A stretch of 64,000 bases of DNA from Cryptomeria japonica (lineage: Eukaryota; Streptophyta; Pinopsida; Cupressales; Cupressaceae): contig NC_081413.1 in the NCBI RefSeq assembly GCF_030272615.1, positions 554,615,136-554,679,135 on the forward strand. The letters are read 5' to 3'. The notes under the pieces are model-generated. The model saw nothing but the letters and a program-made list of their open reading frames with translations, ran no database searches and was not told the origin of the DNA. The translations under genes were made by a program, and so were the position numbers. Shown in pieces: positions 11,512-24,490 of the stretch (positions are counted from its first letter, which is position 1; each line of letters opens with the position of its first letter).

Positions 11512-13725
11512 GGATTGTGGATATATTAAAAATCAGACCTGCACTATGAAATCCGGACCTTTTTCCTTTTCTACAATTTGGGACAATTATACCACCAATA
11601 TTTCTCAGGTAGTCCTTGTGGACAGTGTTAGTCCCTATTCTAGGTTCCCAAGATTTATCTTATTTTATTTTAAGTTGGTGAATCCCAGCGGTCGAACCAT
11701 CACTTATCAAGACTCCAAATTCAAAGCTCAGAGGTGGAGAAAATTTCCATCAAGGGGATTGATTCACCAGCAGCTGGAAGCTAGGGAATCCTTGCAGAAA
11801 GAACTACACCAGCCCTGCCAATTCCAAATGCCCATTAGTTTCATCCTTGGGCACACAACAAGAGGATTTTCCATCCATAATTAATATGGTCTGCATGTAC
11901 TATTCTATTCAAGTAAGCTAATGAAAGTTATTCAGTGAACTGTCCTTAAAGACTGCTTTTAAAAATTAGACAGGTTTAAGAATCTCTTTGTGGAATTACA
12001 AGTTGGTATAGCTTCCAACTGTAAAATTATTTTTTTAGATTAGAAATATGACAGATCAAAACCAAAGCTGAAAGGATCGAGGAGCCAAGAATATCTAATT
12101 CCTAATTGCCTGCAAAACTCTTAATTTTAGATTTATATTTATATGAAGATGGTTCAGTATAATTTGATCAAAGTATCATCATTGGCAACCAAGCTAAGAG
12201 ATAACTTGAAGCATCTCATACTCTAGCTACAAAAAAAGTTAGCCACTTTTAGATTTTTATTTTGTGAACAAATATTTAACAACTAAGTTAAAAAACTTAA
12301 GCATCCAATGTGTTGACATATTTCTATTTGTAAGTATGAATGTTGTGTAGCATAACTAGTGCCACCAATTAAAAAGTGAATTCTAACATATTGAACTATA
12401 CTTTAAAAATAACTTATTTTCTTTAATCCTCTCAAATAAAACTTCTCACATACTGATCCCATAATCAACATTAGGAGTTTGGGTTCTAAATGGACATCAC
12501 TCATTAATGAAGAAGTGTTGTTTCTTTAAATCTCTCAAGTTTTGTATCTCACATGGTGAAGCATCAAGGGACATCAAGTCATAAATGAATGAGAGTTGTT
12601 GAGATCAATTCAATGTAATGAACTGAATGTTGTGTGCTATACTAACTTCTTTAGAATCATTACTCTTCATGACATAGCTAATTTCTTACCTTATATTCTT
12701 TATTCCCATTTCTTTGTTTCCATTTGAAATTGTTAGCAAGGTGTGTTTTTCAAGTAGGAATTTTTTTTTCATGGCCCATCAAATTATGTGATGTTTATAA
12801 GCATAAATGGTGTACATAGTACTCATTACAACTAGGTGATTTTGATAGGATGAAGCATTGGAACATCCCAAGAGGTCACCCATTTTAGTACTACTTTGCC
12901 TCAAGTGTATCTGATCATGGAGCTTCTCCCAAGATGAAGTCCACTTAGCTTGCTATCCATGTGCAAAACCATTTGCTTGGTACTTATAGTAGCATGTTGA
13001 TTATCACGATCTCATGGATATCTTAGTTACACGTTTTAGTAGGAGATTTTGATAGCGATTTGTTGGTGGTGTGGGTTTGATTCCTTATATTTTTGGTGGT
13101 GTTTGTATATTCTTGGCTTGGTCATCTTGGTTGTACTTTTTTCTCTAGAGCTATTGGTATGATAATTGACCATGGCTGATCTCCATTTAGCAAATAGTTA
13201 TCATGATGCCATGGACAGCTCAGTATCATGGTTCAACGAGAGCTTTTGCAATGATGGGAATTCATCCTTTAGTGATGGATAATCTTTGGTAATGGTTAAT
13301 GGTATCATGGATGAACTCTTAAATTTTGTTACTACAATAAGAGTTCTTTGACATTTTTTAGTTTCATTAAGAGGAGATGTTTACACATTGATTAGCCGTG
13401 GAGGACTCTTGGAGATTCTTTAGTTGACGTGTCGAGTTTATGACTCATTGACTTTGATAAATGATTCTTGGTTGAGAAATTATTTTTGGTATTATGTCCT
13501 AATTAACTCTTGACTCTAATTGGAGTTTTGACATGATACTAGTACTTTTGGTAACTTGATATATTCATTGGATTATATGATCATTTTTAAAGGAGATATT
13601 AGATTTGCGATGTCATGATGTGTTCCTAATTTTGTAGTTTTATTGTTTGAGAGTGGTCTTGTTTAATTCTCATGGTGTTGAGTGCATTGACTGTTTGCTT
13701 GGAAGCTTCATGTGAGTGCAATGTT

Positions 13726-15222
13726 TTTTATTACGTGAAAAACAGGTTTTGAAGGGACTCGAAACCCTTTACAAATTAAACAAGGGATAAAACTAGACCT
13801 CTAAACCAAGAGGAGAGGGTCACAACCAAAAAACAGAGTCCGCCCCAAAAGATAGCAAGCAACCCAACCAAAGACAGGGCCATAAAAACCAACCCAAACA
13901 ACCAATCATAATGGCCCTCAAGATTTACAACTGGCCTTGTGGGAACAAAGAGTCATATCAAAAGAAGGCTTGGACGTCTTTGAATGCTTCCCCTTTACAG
14001 TAATCCATCCTTCTTCAACTTTAGCTGCTGCAACAGACCAATCCGAAGAGCCCAACATCAATCTATCTGGATTGGGAGAAAGAGCATCAGTAGAAGGAGC
14101 AACAACCGTCACGGACACAGGACCACATCCAGCAGATGGGGCAATAGTTGTATCAACACATGGTGAAGCAGTAGGCGGGGTAAGAGACAACAGACCATTT
14201 TCAGCAAAAGAGATAGCAACATCCTATATCGTAACATCTTTAATCAAAGAAGCATCCTTTGTGGCATTCGAAGAATCTTTCTTCACCATTAAAGAATCTG
14301 AACCAGCCAAAGTAGAAACCGCAACATCCTGCGACTCTATAGAAGAGTCCAAAGATTTCTTTATGATCGTATAATGTTGGTATGAGGCCCTTGACCACCA
14401 TGAAGCCACTGGATTTTTCTTCTTTAGCCCACAATTCCCAGCCGCATGGCCAGTTTTAAAGCATCTACGACACCTGAAAGGAATACCTTCGTAATCCAAA
14501 GATTGCACCCAGCTACCAAAAGAGGAATTAATGACAATCTCAGCTGGTAGTCCCTTAGACACATCTAGCTCCACTAGAATGCGAGCAAAAGTAGTATGAT
14601 AAAGCTCAAAGGATTCATTATCCACCATAATGAAATTCCCAATAGCATCACCTATTTCCTCAAAGAGAGAATCAACCCACAAATGGATAGGAAGGTAAGG
14701 AAGCTGAACCCAAACCAAAATTTTGTTGAATTTCTTAGAAAGGGGGTTAAAATCAAAGTGCCAGGGTTTGGCCAAAAGCGACATATTATCTTTCTCATAG
14801 AAAAAGCTTTCACACAAAAATTTTCTTCTATCCTTAGCATTCTCAAATTTAGCAACAAAGAAACCTTTAGCCATAGGGTATATGTGAATTGTACCAAAAA
14901 TGAGAGGTTCCCAATGTTGAGAGATCCATTTATGCAACTTTGGGAGGCTGGGCCAAATACCTCCGAATCTACAAATAACACTATGCTCCGTAAAAACCTT
15001 CACATTGTTCTCTATTTCCCGTTTGATATCCTTATTCACATTGACAGAGGCGGCACATGAGATAGGGATAAACCCCCTACCTCCCACTCTGCATAGCCAC
15101 TGACGCCCAAGAGACTCCTGCACGACCAAGGACAATGGCGGGATCCGAGTTACCATCGGGGAGAGATGATGCAAGGGAGCGGGCGGGAACATTTTCAATT
15201 TTTTTTTCTTTACTCAACAATT
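13726..15222 (-). mobile_element. ORF1-only L1-type LINE
   Basis: The element is flanked by perfect 12-base repeats, gagtgcaatgtt, at 13714-13725 and 15223-15234. The uninterrupted target is seen in copy 1 of the duplication near 6965. Its 5' end is at right, just upstream of the ORF1 start codon. Its 3' end is at left, with a short T run on the plus strand (a poly-A tail on the element strand). Only ORF1 is present. There is no endonuclease or reverse transcriptase and no room for them. Both ends resemble those of the element at 30996-32781, so this looks like a replicating non-autonomous form and not a random truncation. Confidence 0.85.
13918..15192 (-). pseudogene. LINE ORF1 (DUF4283 plus zinc knuckle)
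   Basis: From ATG 15192 the frame runs 322 codons to a TAG at 14224-14226, then continues in the same frame to about 13918, so one nonsense codon breaks an ORF of roughly 425 codons. The middle part (about residues 60-195) fits DUF4283, the domain typical of plant LINE ORF1 proteins, including FGGIWPSLPKLHKWI and the ILVWVQLPYLP strand. It is followed by a CCHC knuckle, CRRCFKTGHAAGNC, at residues 241-254, with all four zinc ligands present. The tail is serine and threonine rich. Such proteins bind the LINE RNA (known for the family). Confidence 0.85.
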
Positions 15223-16163
15223 GAGTGCAATGTTGCATTTGGAGTTTTTTATGGATTGATCAAGTGAAGGTGCTCATTGATACTTGGAGACTTGGGCGAG
15301 GTTGGATTTCTATTGAGATTAGATACATTTGTTGAGACAATTTCTCTTTGATGAAGTTTCAGAAAGAAGATTGAGGAGCCTACACTTGGAGAGAGCCATG
15401 ATGGCTTGCTTATCTTGGAGGAGAAATATCATTCCCCTTTCTTGGTCCACCATCTAAGAGGTATTGCCCATTCTTATTTCTAGATGCATTATATTTTATG
15501 TTTTGTCTTCTCATGATATGAATCTTAAGCTATGCTTGCTAGTTTTGAAGGGTTCATTTAAGGGATGTTTGGAATATTTATCTCTTTATACATATGATTT
15601 TATTTATGATTTCATTTTTTGATATGAATTTTAGGAGATGTTATTGGGCTAATCTCTTGATTAGGGAATGCATTTGAGTTTAATTTTCCTTGATTAGAGA
15701 GGCTTACATCCATTTTTATTTTATGATATACATATATTTTGTTTGATCTTAGAGCTTGACCAATTAGGTGTTGAGGATTTTTATTTGGGGTGGTGAAGGA
15801 GATCTCACTTGGCATAGCTTAGCACTTGAAGGTGTTCGTAGGACATGTTTTGGGATATGGTTACCTCCTAGAGGTTCATATTCACATGGTTTGTTGTGAT
15901 GAACTTGGCATAGTTATAGTGACATGTTGTGAGAGAGTATGCAACAATTTTTTTGCATGAATGATAATTGTGATTATTCTTGGTATTACATGATTTGATT
16001 ATCAACTGTATTTTGGTATGAGTGTTGTTAGGGTTTAGGTAGATTAGAGAAACAAACAATTTCAATTATAATGCAAAATAAAAGAGACAAAAATAACAAT
16101 TCACAATAACACACACATTTAGTGTGGTTCACCCAATGCAAGCTACATCTATAGAGAAACAAT

Positions 16164-19100
16164 CGTCCACTTTCTTTTTATTATTCAATGAAGAGAAAAG
16201 TACAATTTGATGATTTTTCACATTCCATAGCCACTTATTTATCAAGCCTTTTTTGGTGGTTTACAAAGGTCGATTTACATACGAAAATAATAGCCAACTC
16301 CTTTATTAAATAATGGACAATTTTTTCTTTGAGGGCATTGCTCCCAAATGCCTATTGTGAACTCCACCCTTGGGTCCTCATCAGGGGGATGAGCCCCCAG
16401 GGACCCACGAGAGGGGCTTTGCCCCCTTGCACTCCCTCGTTAATTGATTTGGGGGGGAGCACGGATGACAAAGTCACCCAAATTTAAGCCTAATAGAATG
16501 ATCAATCACCACATACCAACAATTTGACTGGTAGACTTAGTATGCCATGATATATTTTTGGATTCGACAATACCCATGTAGTGGGAGTTCCTATATATGT
16601 TATTTATTGACAAGTTTTATACATGGAACTTGTCATTAAAATCTATTGGTTGGATGTGTCGTCGACATGAGTTCTACTGATGTTTGGATACCTTTGAGTT
16701 ATATATGATTGGATGGATTAGCACAAGATATGATTTTTATTTTTAGTCATGCGAGCTTTGTCCATTTGACAATAGCTTAGAGCTTTTTTTATTAGTTGGA
16801 TTTGATGCTTGTGTTCTTTGTATTGGTGCATATTTGCCTTGTCTTGTTCCCTTTTTAAAAGGTGGCATGTTGGAGGACAAGAGTTCTTGCATGACATGGT
16901 TGACATCTTTTGGATTTTATTCTAGGTAACTTGATGGAGCACGAGAGCATGTTGGAGATTCATGTGGTTTCATGGATGGCTATAATGATGCATTTCATTT
17001 ATTGACCCTTATGCAATGTATACAACTAGTGGAAAAAAGTTAACTAGGAGTAAAGTGTTGTACACCTTGCAAAAGCATTATTTGAACTATGTAAAATACA
17101 TAAATATATATTTGTGGTGTATCATTAGGAGGTGTATTTAGCCACATTAAATATTTATTTGGGCCCACTTGTAAAGTTGCATGTGAACTTGGTTAGATTT
17201 TTCATGTCTTGGTTGCACATGAGAAAATATTTAATATTTGGGAAAATTGGTACCGAAAAGCGAATGTGGGGTCAATTGTTTTGTGTACTCATAGTTTTGA
17301 GGCACATGGTTTTAACTTACCACTTTGTTGTATTTGTGTGAGTTTCATTCTATAAAAGAAAGCACATATTTAGTGGTTGAGGTTGGCTATTAGGGGTTTT
17401 GTCTTGGTTATCATTGTGTTGGGTTTTCTTCTAAAGAGTACGCATGCCAAGCATGGCATGGGATGTGTGATGAACACTCGACAACATGGAGGATGCATTG
17501 GAGATGTTTGGTGTTTCAAGACTATTATTGGAGACTTTGTAAGTGTATTGTATATTTTATTGCTAAATAATACATTGAATGTGGATGTTTTTGGATGCCT
17601 AGTTTTTTTCCCATTTGAGGGTTTTCTCATGGCATGTCTTGTGTTATTTTGTGATATACCTTTGATATTTACTTATGGTAATTCTATATGCATGCATGCT
17701 TTTATCTCATGGGGTTATGTAGGAAATGGCTTGATCAATCTGTATGATTTTCCTAACATTGAAACCTTTAGTAATCAATTCCATCCTCCCTCAAACTAGT
17801 TTAAAAGTCATCCTTAGTGTGTGGAATATAAAACTTATGTAAACATGATTAAAATGAGGTACATAATAAGATACAATTGGATTAGATAGATACAAGTATA
17901 TAAATTACATAGGTATGGATCAACCACCTTAATAGATCTAATAAATGATTTTGATTTGTTAGGAATGACATCTCAACCTCACTTCTAATGTTAAGTATAT
18001 AAAGAATCCAATTTTTGGACTATAAAATTTAAAAAGTAAATTTTGAACTATAAAATCCATTATTGAGCTATAAATTTATATAAACCCAATTTTATGTGAC
18101 CTAGTTTTGCACTTTTTCCATTACTAGCTAGATTCCATTTAATTTCCCAATGATTGCCAATTTTGTTAGGATAGATCTATGACACTCCACATCCATTATT
18201 CAAATATTAATTTTGTTGTCTTGTGTACAATCATCCATTTACCATAATGAATCACATTAAATTTGTGGGGCTTTCTTCAATGAAGTAGTATTTACTCTAA
18301 TGACAAAATGGTATGAGGATGGCGAAGGAAAGGAGTCCCTTGCATTGTGTCAATGATTTTTATCTTGCCTACAATAGATCAATTTTTTCTATTAAAGTTG
18401 TCCTTTAGATTTGTGACTTGCCATTCTTGTTGACTTCTTTTGCCCCTATCCTACCTTCCTTTGCTCTTGCCCTACTTAATTTCACTCCACTTTTGCCTTC
18501 CATTTTTGTCTATTTTGGCCATGCTCTTTTTTTGACCTAATTTTGTTTTTCCTTCATTAAAATAAAGGTGTGGGATTTTGGGAGAGAACCTAATATCTAT
18601 GGAGTCTAAATTCACTCCCCTTAAACTCTAAAATAGAAAGTAAAATTTATTTTTAAAAAATAGCATGCCTATATAGGTGAGTTATGAGGTTTAAGCTATT
18701 GTATAGGGTTTTCGGTATTGCTGATGTAGCTATATTGACATGTCTTCACTGAATTATTTGAAATTAACAAAGAAAAAGCTAGATCAAAACATTATATAGG
18801 TGAGTTATGAGGTTTAAGCTATTGTTTAGGGTTTTTGACATTGATGATGTAGCTACATTGACATGTCTTCATTGAATTATTTGAAATTAACAAAGAAAAA
18901 AGCTACACCAAAACATACACATTACAAATTGCCTTATGTATCATCATATGATTGGTTGCTTCTTTGATATGACTCATATAATTATGAATATTTTTTGTCC
19001 AATTTCAGATACAAACATAACAACGGTTAATGCTAACTTTCTAAGTACTAGATAAAATTTAAAGAAAAAGGGTCTTTACTGTGAACACCATAATGATTAT

Positions 19101-19369
19101 TGGCATGTGGATGGCTATTGGATCCTCTCTTCTATATAATCTCCTACAAGTTACTATTTCACCTAATTCTTCTTTCTTGAAAAGATAATTTAGAGTATTT
19201 ATAGTCGTCAATCCCTACTAAAGGGTGCTAACCAAAACATTGAAAAAACCTATTTAATTAATATACAAATCAATGGCTAGTAAACAAGAGAACCTTGATG
19301 AAATTGATTTATAATTATATCTATCTAATATTGTTATATTGAGCTGTAGACATTGATCTTTTAGTCCAT
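16164..19369. other. Intergenic repeats without a supported gene
   Basis: No gene can be supported here. A GC-rich patch at about 16330-16465 contains paired runs such as gggggatgagcccccagg and ggggctttgccccc, able to form hairpins and typical of plant LTR sequence. Near 17351 there is tataaaag, followed by ggttggctattaggggtttt, which resembles a stretch of the gypsy LTR at about 30780, so an old LTR fragment is possible. An open frame at 17377-17799 has no ATG near its start and no recognisable domain. The rest is AT-rich sequence. Confidence 0.5.
18673..18920 (+). repeat. Two tandem copies of a 123-bp unit
   Basis: The block beginning ataggtgagttatgaggttt occurs at 18673 and again at 18796, a period of 123 bases. 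The two copies differ at a handful of positions, for example tattgtatagg against tattgtttagg. No reading frame spans them and I see no coding role. Confidence 0.85.
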
Positions 19370-20850
19370 TTTGGAAGCATTCTTTAATATATGACACGTT
19401 CATTTGAATAATAGACCATTCTTAAAGATGATTATGATTTTACTAAATTCTAAAATTTTAATCATTCATGATAAGATCAAATATTTCATGAATGAAAATT
19501 ATTTCTTTCTTTATCCATATTTTAGTATGTGGATGATTTCTTAAAAGAATGATGCTCAACTCTAAAAGCCTCTTTTTTTAATGTGGTAAAGAATGTAATG
19601 ACTGACAGACCTTGGCCACAGGACAAAGTGGGAAAGTGCATGACTGAACACCATTAACAAGAATTTAACTATAAAACTATAAAATGTGGGGGCATGTATT
19701 ACACATATTTGGTTTGAATGCATTTCTCATATGGTAGTGATTATTAGTTTGAATTTTAACTCCTGGGTCTATTGAACTGAACGTGTGAGAGAGAAGAAAA
19801 CATGTATTTTTTTTTTTTAATGTGGTAACCATGGAATTTGATGATAAGGCCAGAGAAAAGCATATTATGATGGAGGAGTGTAGTTTTTAGTAATGAATAA
19901 GAGCTCTTCTGTGTGTAATATGATGTTGATGTAGCGTACCATTTTTTTTATAGATAAAAGACATCTGAAATCTATTTTAGAAGTGTATATGTTTTGCTTT
20001 AGGTAATTGATTTAAAAAATTTTAAAGAGGTTTTGGAAGAGCTGTTTTTGGATCAGACTGTGTGGCAGTTTTTACATCAACATTTTGGATCACACTCCAT
20101 GATCTATCATCAAGATAATTCAGTGTTATCAGAGAGTAAATTGAGTGAGTAGCAAACCAGGCAAGCCTAAAAAGATGAGGGAGAAAAGAAATGTGACATA
20201 TGGAATGAGGTAAAAGGGAGGAAAATTTTAAGTTAATGGAAAAAAAAAATATCATACTCTTCTTAGAGTCTTACCTTTTAAAATATCTCCTACTCTTCTT
20301 ATAATCCTATTAAGAAGGTTAAAAAATATCTCATACTCTTCTTAAAATCTTATCTTTTAAAATAGTATGATTTTGAAAACTAAATCAAGTAACTTGCATC
20401 AAGCATTGGCTTCCAACCACAATAGTAAGAATCAAAAAATTAAATTTTACTAAGTCAATTTAATACAACACGTGACGTTTTAATACAACACAATGCTATG
20501 CTGAGTTGAATAGGTACTAATTTAGAGAATTGTCTATGCAAGAATTGGAATGCACCATCGATCAGATTTATTAATTAATTTGAAAAACAAAATAAATCAT
20601 AATACGATCATATTTTTATTTTTAATTAATTAAAAAACACAATCGACGATGCAATTCTAATCCTTACTCAAACATTACTCGATTTTAATGGGTGCTATTA
20701 CAATAATTTCACATCTTAGTATAACTCTCACATGCCTTTTTCCAAGCAATCTTCTATGGACATACAATGATGCACTAGGCCACTAGTGCTCCGTAGATAA
20801 ATTATTTTGGCACCTATTTGCAACCCTTTGCATTTTTCTATTCTTCACAT
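19370..20850 (+). repeat. Decayed LRR-kinase unit, partial copy D
   Basis: This stretch aligns with 23980-26130 of copy A and with parts of 57750-59960 of copy B. Shared landmarks are gaacaccattaacaag, cctgggtctattgaactg and the run around 20040-20260 ending in a poly-A patch. It lacks the LRR-coding segment present in A and B: gtgtagtttttagtaatgaa near 19880 is continuous here but separated by about 0.9 kb in copy B. I see no coding sequence inside it. Confidence 0.75.
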
Positions 20851-21319
20851 GCTCAAGTTGCAACTATAATTGCATTTGCATATCCTAATTTTTCCATATT
20901 TTGCTATTGGCATCAACAGACTTAAATTTTAAAAAGAGAGAGAACAATATTTGAAACAAGCAGTAGCCATTTAGAATTTTTTCTATTGGATAAATTAATA
21001 TATTTTTCTTATGCCATTCTACCACTTATGTGATTACTTAATTTTCTAGTTTAAGATATAATCCAGTTATATTAAGATATAATTCGGTCATATTGATGTC
21101 AATAAATGGTCATCTTAAAAATTATTTTTAAAATTTTTTTTCTATAATTTTTTATAACCTTTGAATAAAAAATTAATAACTTTTTTTCATATGATGTAAT
21201 ACAAAATATATCTTTCAAAAACACCATCATCTGTGTTGAGCTCTATTTTCAAACTCTTATAAAAATAAATGTTTTAGTAATGATAATAATTGTAAGAAGA
21301 CTCTCATTCTAGGGCTACC
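20851..21319. other. AT-rich spacer, nothing recognised
   Basis: This 470-base stretch lies between partial copy D and the start of copy A. It is AT-rich, with short repeats such as aagatataatccagttatat and aagatataattcggtcatat. No gene, element end or RNA signal is visible. Confidence 0.5.
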
Positions 21320-21437
21320 TATTCTATGTATTGTGTTGACAACAATTACAATTATGTCTGTCATCCTCCTTAGAATGTGATCTATTTTACTAAAAGCATA
21401 TAAAAATCATTGCCATTACTATTGATAAGCAACAAAA

Positions 21438-21658
21438 TGATGGCTGTGAGTGGTGCAAAGAATAAATGGACATTCTACGACATCATTGAAGCCATTGATA
21501 ATTTAAGTGGGAGCTATATCATTGGCTTGGGTGGCTTCAGAATAACAAGCAATGCTTACATGAGGTTATGTGACATTTTAATTACGAAAAAAGTAGGATT
21601 TAGGGTTGAAGAGGTTAACTATAAGAACTTTGTAAGGGATGCCATGAATCTAGGCTAG
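21438..21658 (+). pseudogene. Receptor-like kinase N-lobe fragment (copy A)
   Basis: The frame reads KWTFYDIIEAIDNLSGSYII followed by GLGGF. This fits the junction before the glycine-rich ATP loop of plant LRR receptor kinases, whose usual form is like F-T-Y-x-D-I-V-x-A-T-x-N-F-S then I-G-x-G-G-F-G. Homology fades after the loop, and the catalytic lysine, HRD and DFG motifs are not found in this piece. The matching frame in copy B (54978-55282) is broken by stops. It is a non-functional remnant. Confidence 0.65.
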
Positions 21659-23624
21659 AATCTTCAAATCATTATCTTATCAAACTCATTGGCTTCTAAA
21701 CTCATGATGGATTTAAAATCCATATTTATGAGCATATGACCAATGATTTTTTTTTAAATCATCTCTATGGAAATGACCATGCCTTTGCAAGATCTAAATA
21801 GATTGAAATGGTCAAAACAATAGTATAGTTTGAATGGTTGAGGAATTGGCCTATTTGCACTATGAATGTTCTCCTCCCATCATTCAAAGGCATATTATTT
21901 TCAACATCCTCTTTGATGGCAATGGTGAAGCTCATATTTGAGCTTTGGGCATGCATGGTTTTTGGATGTTGATGCTTTAGGAACATCTAAATTCATGTCT
22001 ATTATTATTGTGACCTTTTGATTTTTTTTACTAGATATGCATGCCTTTTTTTTTTTCATTTTTGTTTGGAGTAGGATATGATTGCAAATGCAAAGGTTCT
22101 TAGTTATATAGAAAACAAGGGAAGTGCATTTCATTTATTAGTTGACAATATTGGGATATTTAATACTTGAATATATTCTTGTAGTATTCGGAATTTTCTT
22201 TCTCTATTTTTATGTGAGCTAGTTAGTTGATTCATGATGCTTGTTCATGAAAAACTCATTATTAGAGATATGCTAGAGTGCATCATTAAGCTAACCATGT
22301 AGGAATCAATTTCTATGAAAAAAAAGGTGATAATCTTAAACAACTAGAAAATGATGGCAAGTTGTCTATCACTATTGTCAAGGGTGTATGATTTTCATTA
22401 TTCCATGGTAGATATGTAGTAATAATCACCACAAGCCAAGTATTTATAAATCTTATCATTAAAAATGTTCACAAATTAAAATATTGATATAATGATAATA
22501 AAATATATAATTCATGTTGTTGTTTGACAACCTCACCTTAGGCTCCTAGAATATTTTTACATGAATGATTACTCTTGAAAATCAAAATGAGGGAGTAAAA
22601 CAATAGATAAACCACCAGGATTTCACTTTGGGTATCATTTGTATCTATCAATGAGATGAGACTTTTTAGTTATCTTACATGCCCGTTAATGAATGATAAT
22701 TGAAAATATTGATGAAAAAAGATAAACACTGAAATATTGGATGAAATTATTCCAAATGTACAAAAACATTGTCTAAATGTGATTATACATACATTTTTGA
22801 ATTTTCCTCTAATTTAGGCAAGAAAGCATTTTTTATGATATAGGTACTATAATGTTAGTTGTTAGAGAGAAATATTTTTGCATTGATATTAAAAATTATA
22901 AATTGGATCCATGGAAAGTCAAACAATATTTGTTGTTTAGGTCTTTTCATGTTCTTCATGCATGCTAAATTAGACAACTTTCATTTGGAGACAACAATTA
23001 AAAGTGTGATAATAAAAGTATAAATTGTTGAGTTTGTTGATGAAAGCAAGTATATATTGAGTTCTTTTGGCCAAAAGAAGATGATAACGTGGTTTGAGTT
23101 AAAGTGATAGTATCATTAGTTTGTACATCCCACACATCTATATCAAAAAAAATAAATCTCAATATTGTCCATCCATTTAAATTATGCTTTTCTATGTTAA
23201 TATGGGTTCTAATTTTTGTATACATTGTATACAAGTTCTAATTCTATATGGTGTATCTAATAGTGGTAGATATCATATGGACACCAGCTCGTGCTTTCTT
23301 ACAATAGTATTACATGTGTGACTACTATATGTAACATTTTTAATTTAAATTATTATTTAAGTAGTCTTTTTTTCTCTCATGTGTGACATAGGTTACAAAT
23401 ATTCCACTCGTATGCATAGCAATGTGAGACCTATGTCTTGCTAGAACTTGGTATAAACTAATTATAGAAGATCCTTATGACCAAACACACTAGAAATCAC
23501 CTATGGAACACTAAGAATCATCAATTAGAAATCCACATAATTTGAAACCACATTCACATTAGAAGTCAACTATGAAATACCATGAGTCCCAACTTTAGAA
23601 TTCTATATTAGATATCTCTATAAA

Positions 23625-23692
23625 GATTTAAACTTAAGTCTCTATAGTGATAACCCAATACTTTAACTGACTAATCTAAGTCATTACACTAT
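23625..23692 (-). repeat. tRNA-like SINE head (copy A)
   Basis: On the minus strand this reads like a decayed tRNA. An A-box-like stretch tagattagtcagttaa (23663-23678) is followed about 30 bases later by a B-box-like aagtttaaatc (23625-23635). The same stretch occurs in copies B and C of the unit, so it predates their duplication. It is too diverged to be a tRNA gene. A tRNA-derived SINE with its body running left is the likeliest reading, but its 3' end is not defined. Confidence 0.4.
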
Positions 23693-23764
23693 GGAATATT
23701 ACACTAATTAAGTTAGTTTATAGATTAGAATAATATAAATAATATTACTTAATTGTTAGGAAAT

Positions 23765-23912
23765 AAAGTTACTTTGCCTTGGAAATGAGCCATTGGATGG
23801 AAAATATAGAGATGCATTAGTCTGTAAGACTGCACAGAAATAAAGTTCTATTTACAGTACAGTCAATGCTCCATTAGGTATTGTTTATGGCTTAAATACA
23901 TTGTTTTGTTAA
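23765..23912 (+). pseudogene. Possible kinase subdomain VIa fragment (copy A)
   Basis: The frame contains TVNAPLGIVYGLNTLF. Copy B at about 57630-57687 has TVNAPLGIVHGLNRLF. Plant receptor kinases have N-I-A-x-G-I-A-H-G-L-x-Y-L-H just before the catalytic loop, and this is a fair match. The HRD loop itself is not seen and stops interrupt the frame here. The assignment rests on one short motif and on LRR and kinase fragments nearby. Confidence 0.35.
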
Positions 23913-24081
23913 CCTGTAGAGATGAAGCAGTGAAGGTTGTGTGATGATGAGAAAGAAACATCAAGAATAGATTTGTTCATTAAAGATGATTATTTGTTTA
24001 ATAAGTTCTAAAACTTTGATCATTCTTGATAACATCAAATATTTCACCAATGAAAACTATTTCTGTCTTTATCCAAATATT

Positions 24082-24207
24082 TTAGTATGTGGGTGTTTTC
24101 TTAAAAGATTGATGCTTAAATATAAAAGCATTTTTTTTAATATCTTAGTATGTGGGTGTTTTCTTACAAGATTGATGCTTAAATATGAAAGCATTTTTTT
24201 TAATATC
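24082..24207 (+). repeat. Two tandem copies of a 63-bp unit
   Basis: The block beginning ttagtatgtgggtgttttct occurs at 24082 and 24145, 63 bases apart, each followed by a T run. Copy D has only one unit (near 19526), so this is a local duplication in copy A. The open frame across it is an artefact of the repeat. Confidence 0.85.
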
Positions 24208-24490
24208 TTACAGAATGCAATGACTGAAAGTGCGTGACTGAACACCATTAACAAGAATTTAATTATTAAACTTTGAAATGTGGGGTATGTATTGCACATA
24301 TATTTGGTTTCAATATATGTTTATGTGTTTGTGAATTGAATTTTAACTCCTGGGTCTACTGAACTGAACGTGTGAGAGAGAAGAAAACAAATGTTTTTGT
24401 GACAGTGGTAACCATGAGATTTGCAATATGGTTGGTGATAAGGCAAGAGAAGTGCACATTATGATGGAGGTGTGCACAGTTTTTAGTATA

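Larger units (their letters stand above)
11401..16163 (+). repeat. Segmental duplication, copy 2
   Basis: This is the second direct copy of 4486-8040. It begins gttcttacacaatcttgg and ends at gtggttcacccaatgcaagc with the next 30 bases. It is longer because a 1.5 kb LINE sits at 13726-15222. It lacks the TA microsatellite of copy 1. It carries the duplicate of HPP exon 5 but no upstream HPP exons. The 112-codon open frame at 11546-11884 lies in the part that is plainly non-coding in copy 1, where it has stops, so I do not call it a gene. Confidence 0.85.

Noticed and set aside
11546..11884. 112-codon ATG frame after the orphan HPP exon
   Set aside because: The same stretch in copy 1 (about 4639-5030) has stops and shifts, with no sign of coding constraint.
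16330..16465. Terminator or riboswitch from the GC-rich hairpins
   Set aside because: No adjacent gene exists. Such ggggctttgcccc motifs are common in plant LTR sequence.
17377..17799. 140-codon frame with a signal-peptide-like start
   Set aside because: It begins at TTG, with no ATG until about 28 codons in. It has no recognisable domain, and its first part resembles LTR sequence.
23625..23692. A functional tRNA gene
   Set aside because: Arms do not pair well, and the A and B boxes have lost key bases. A decayed tRNA-derived SINE fits better.
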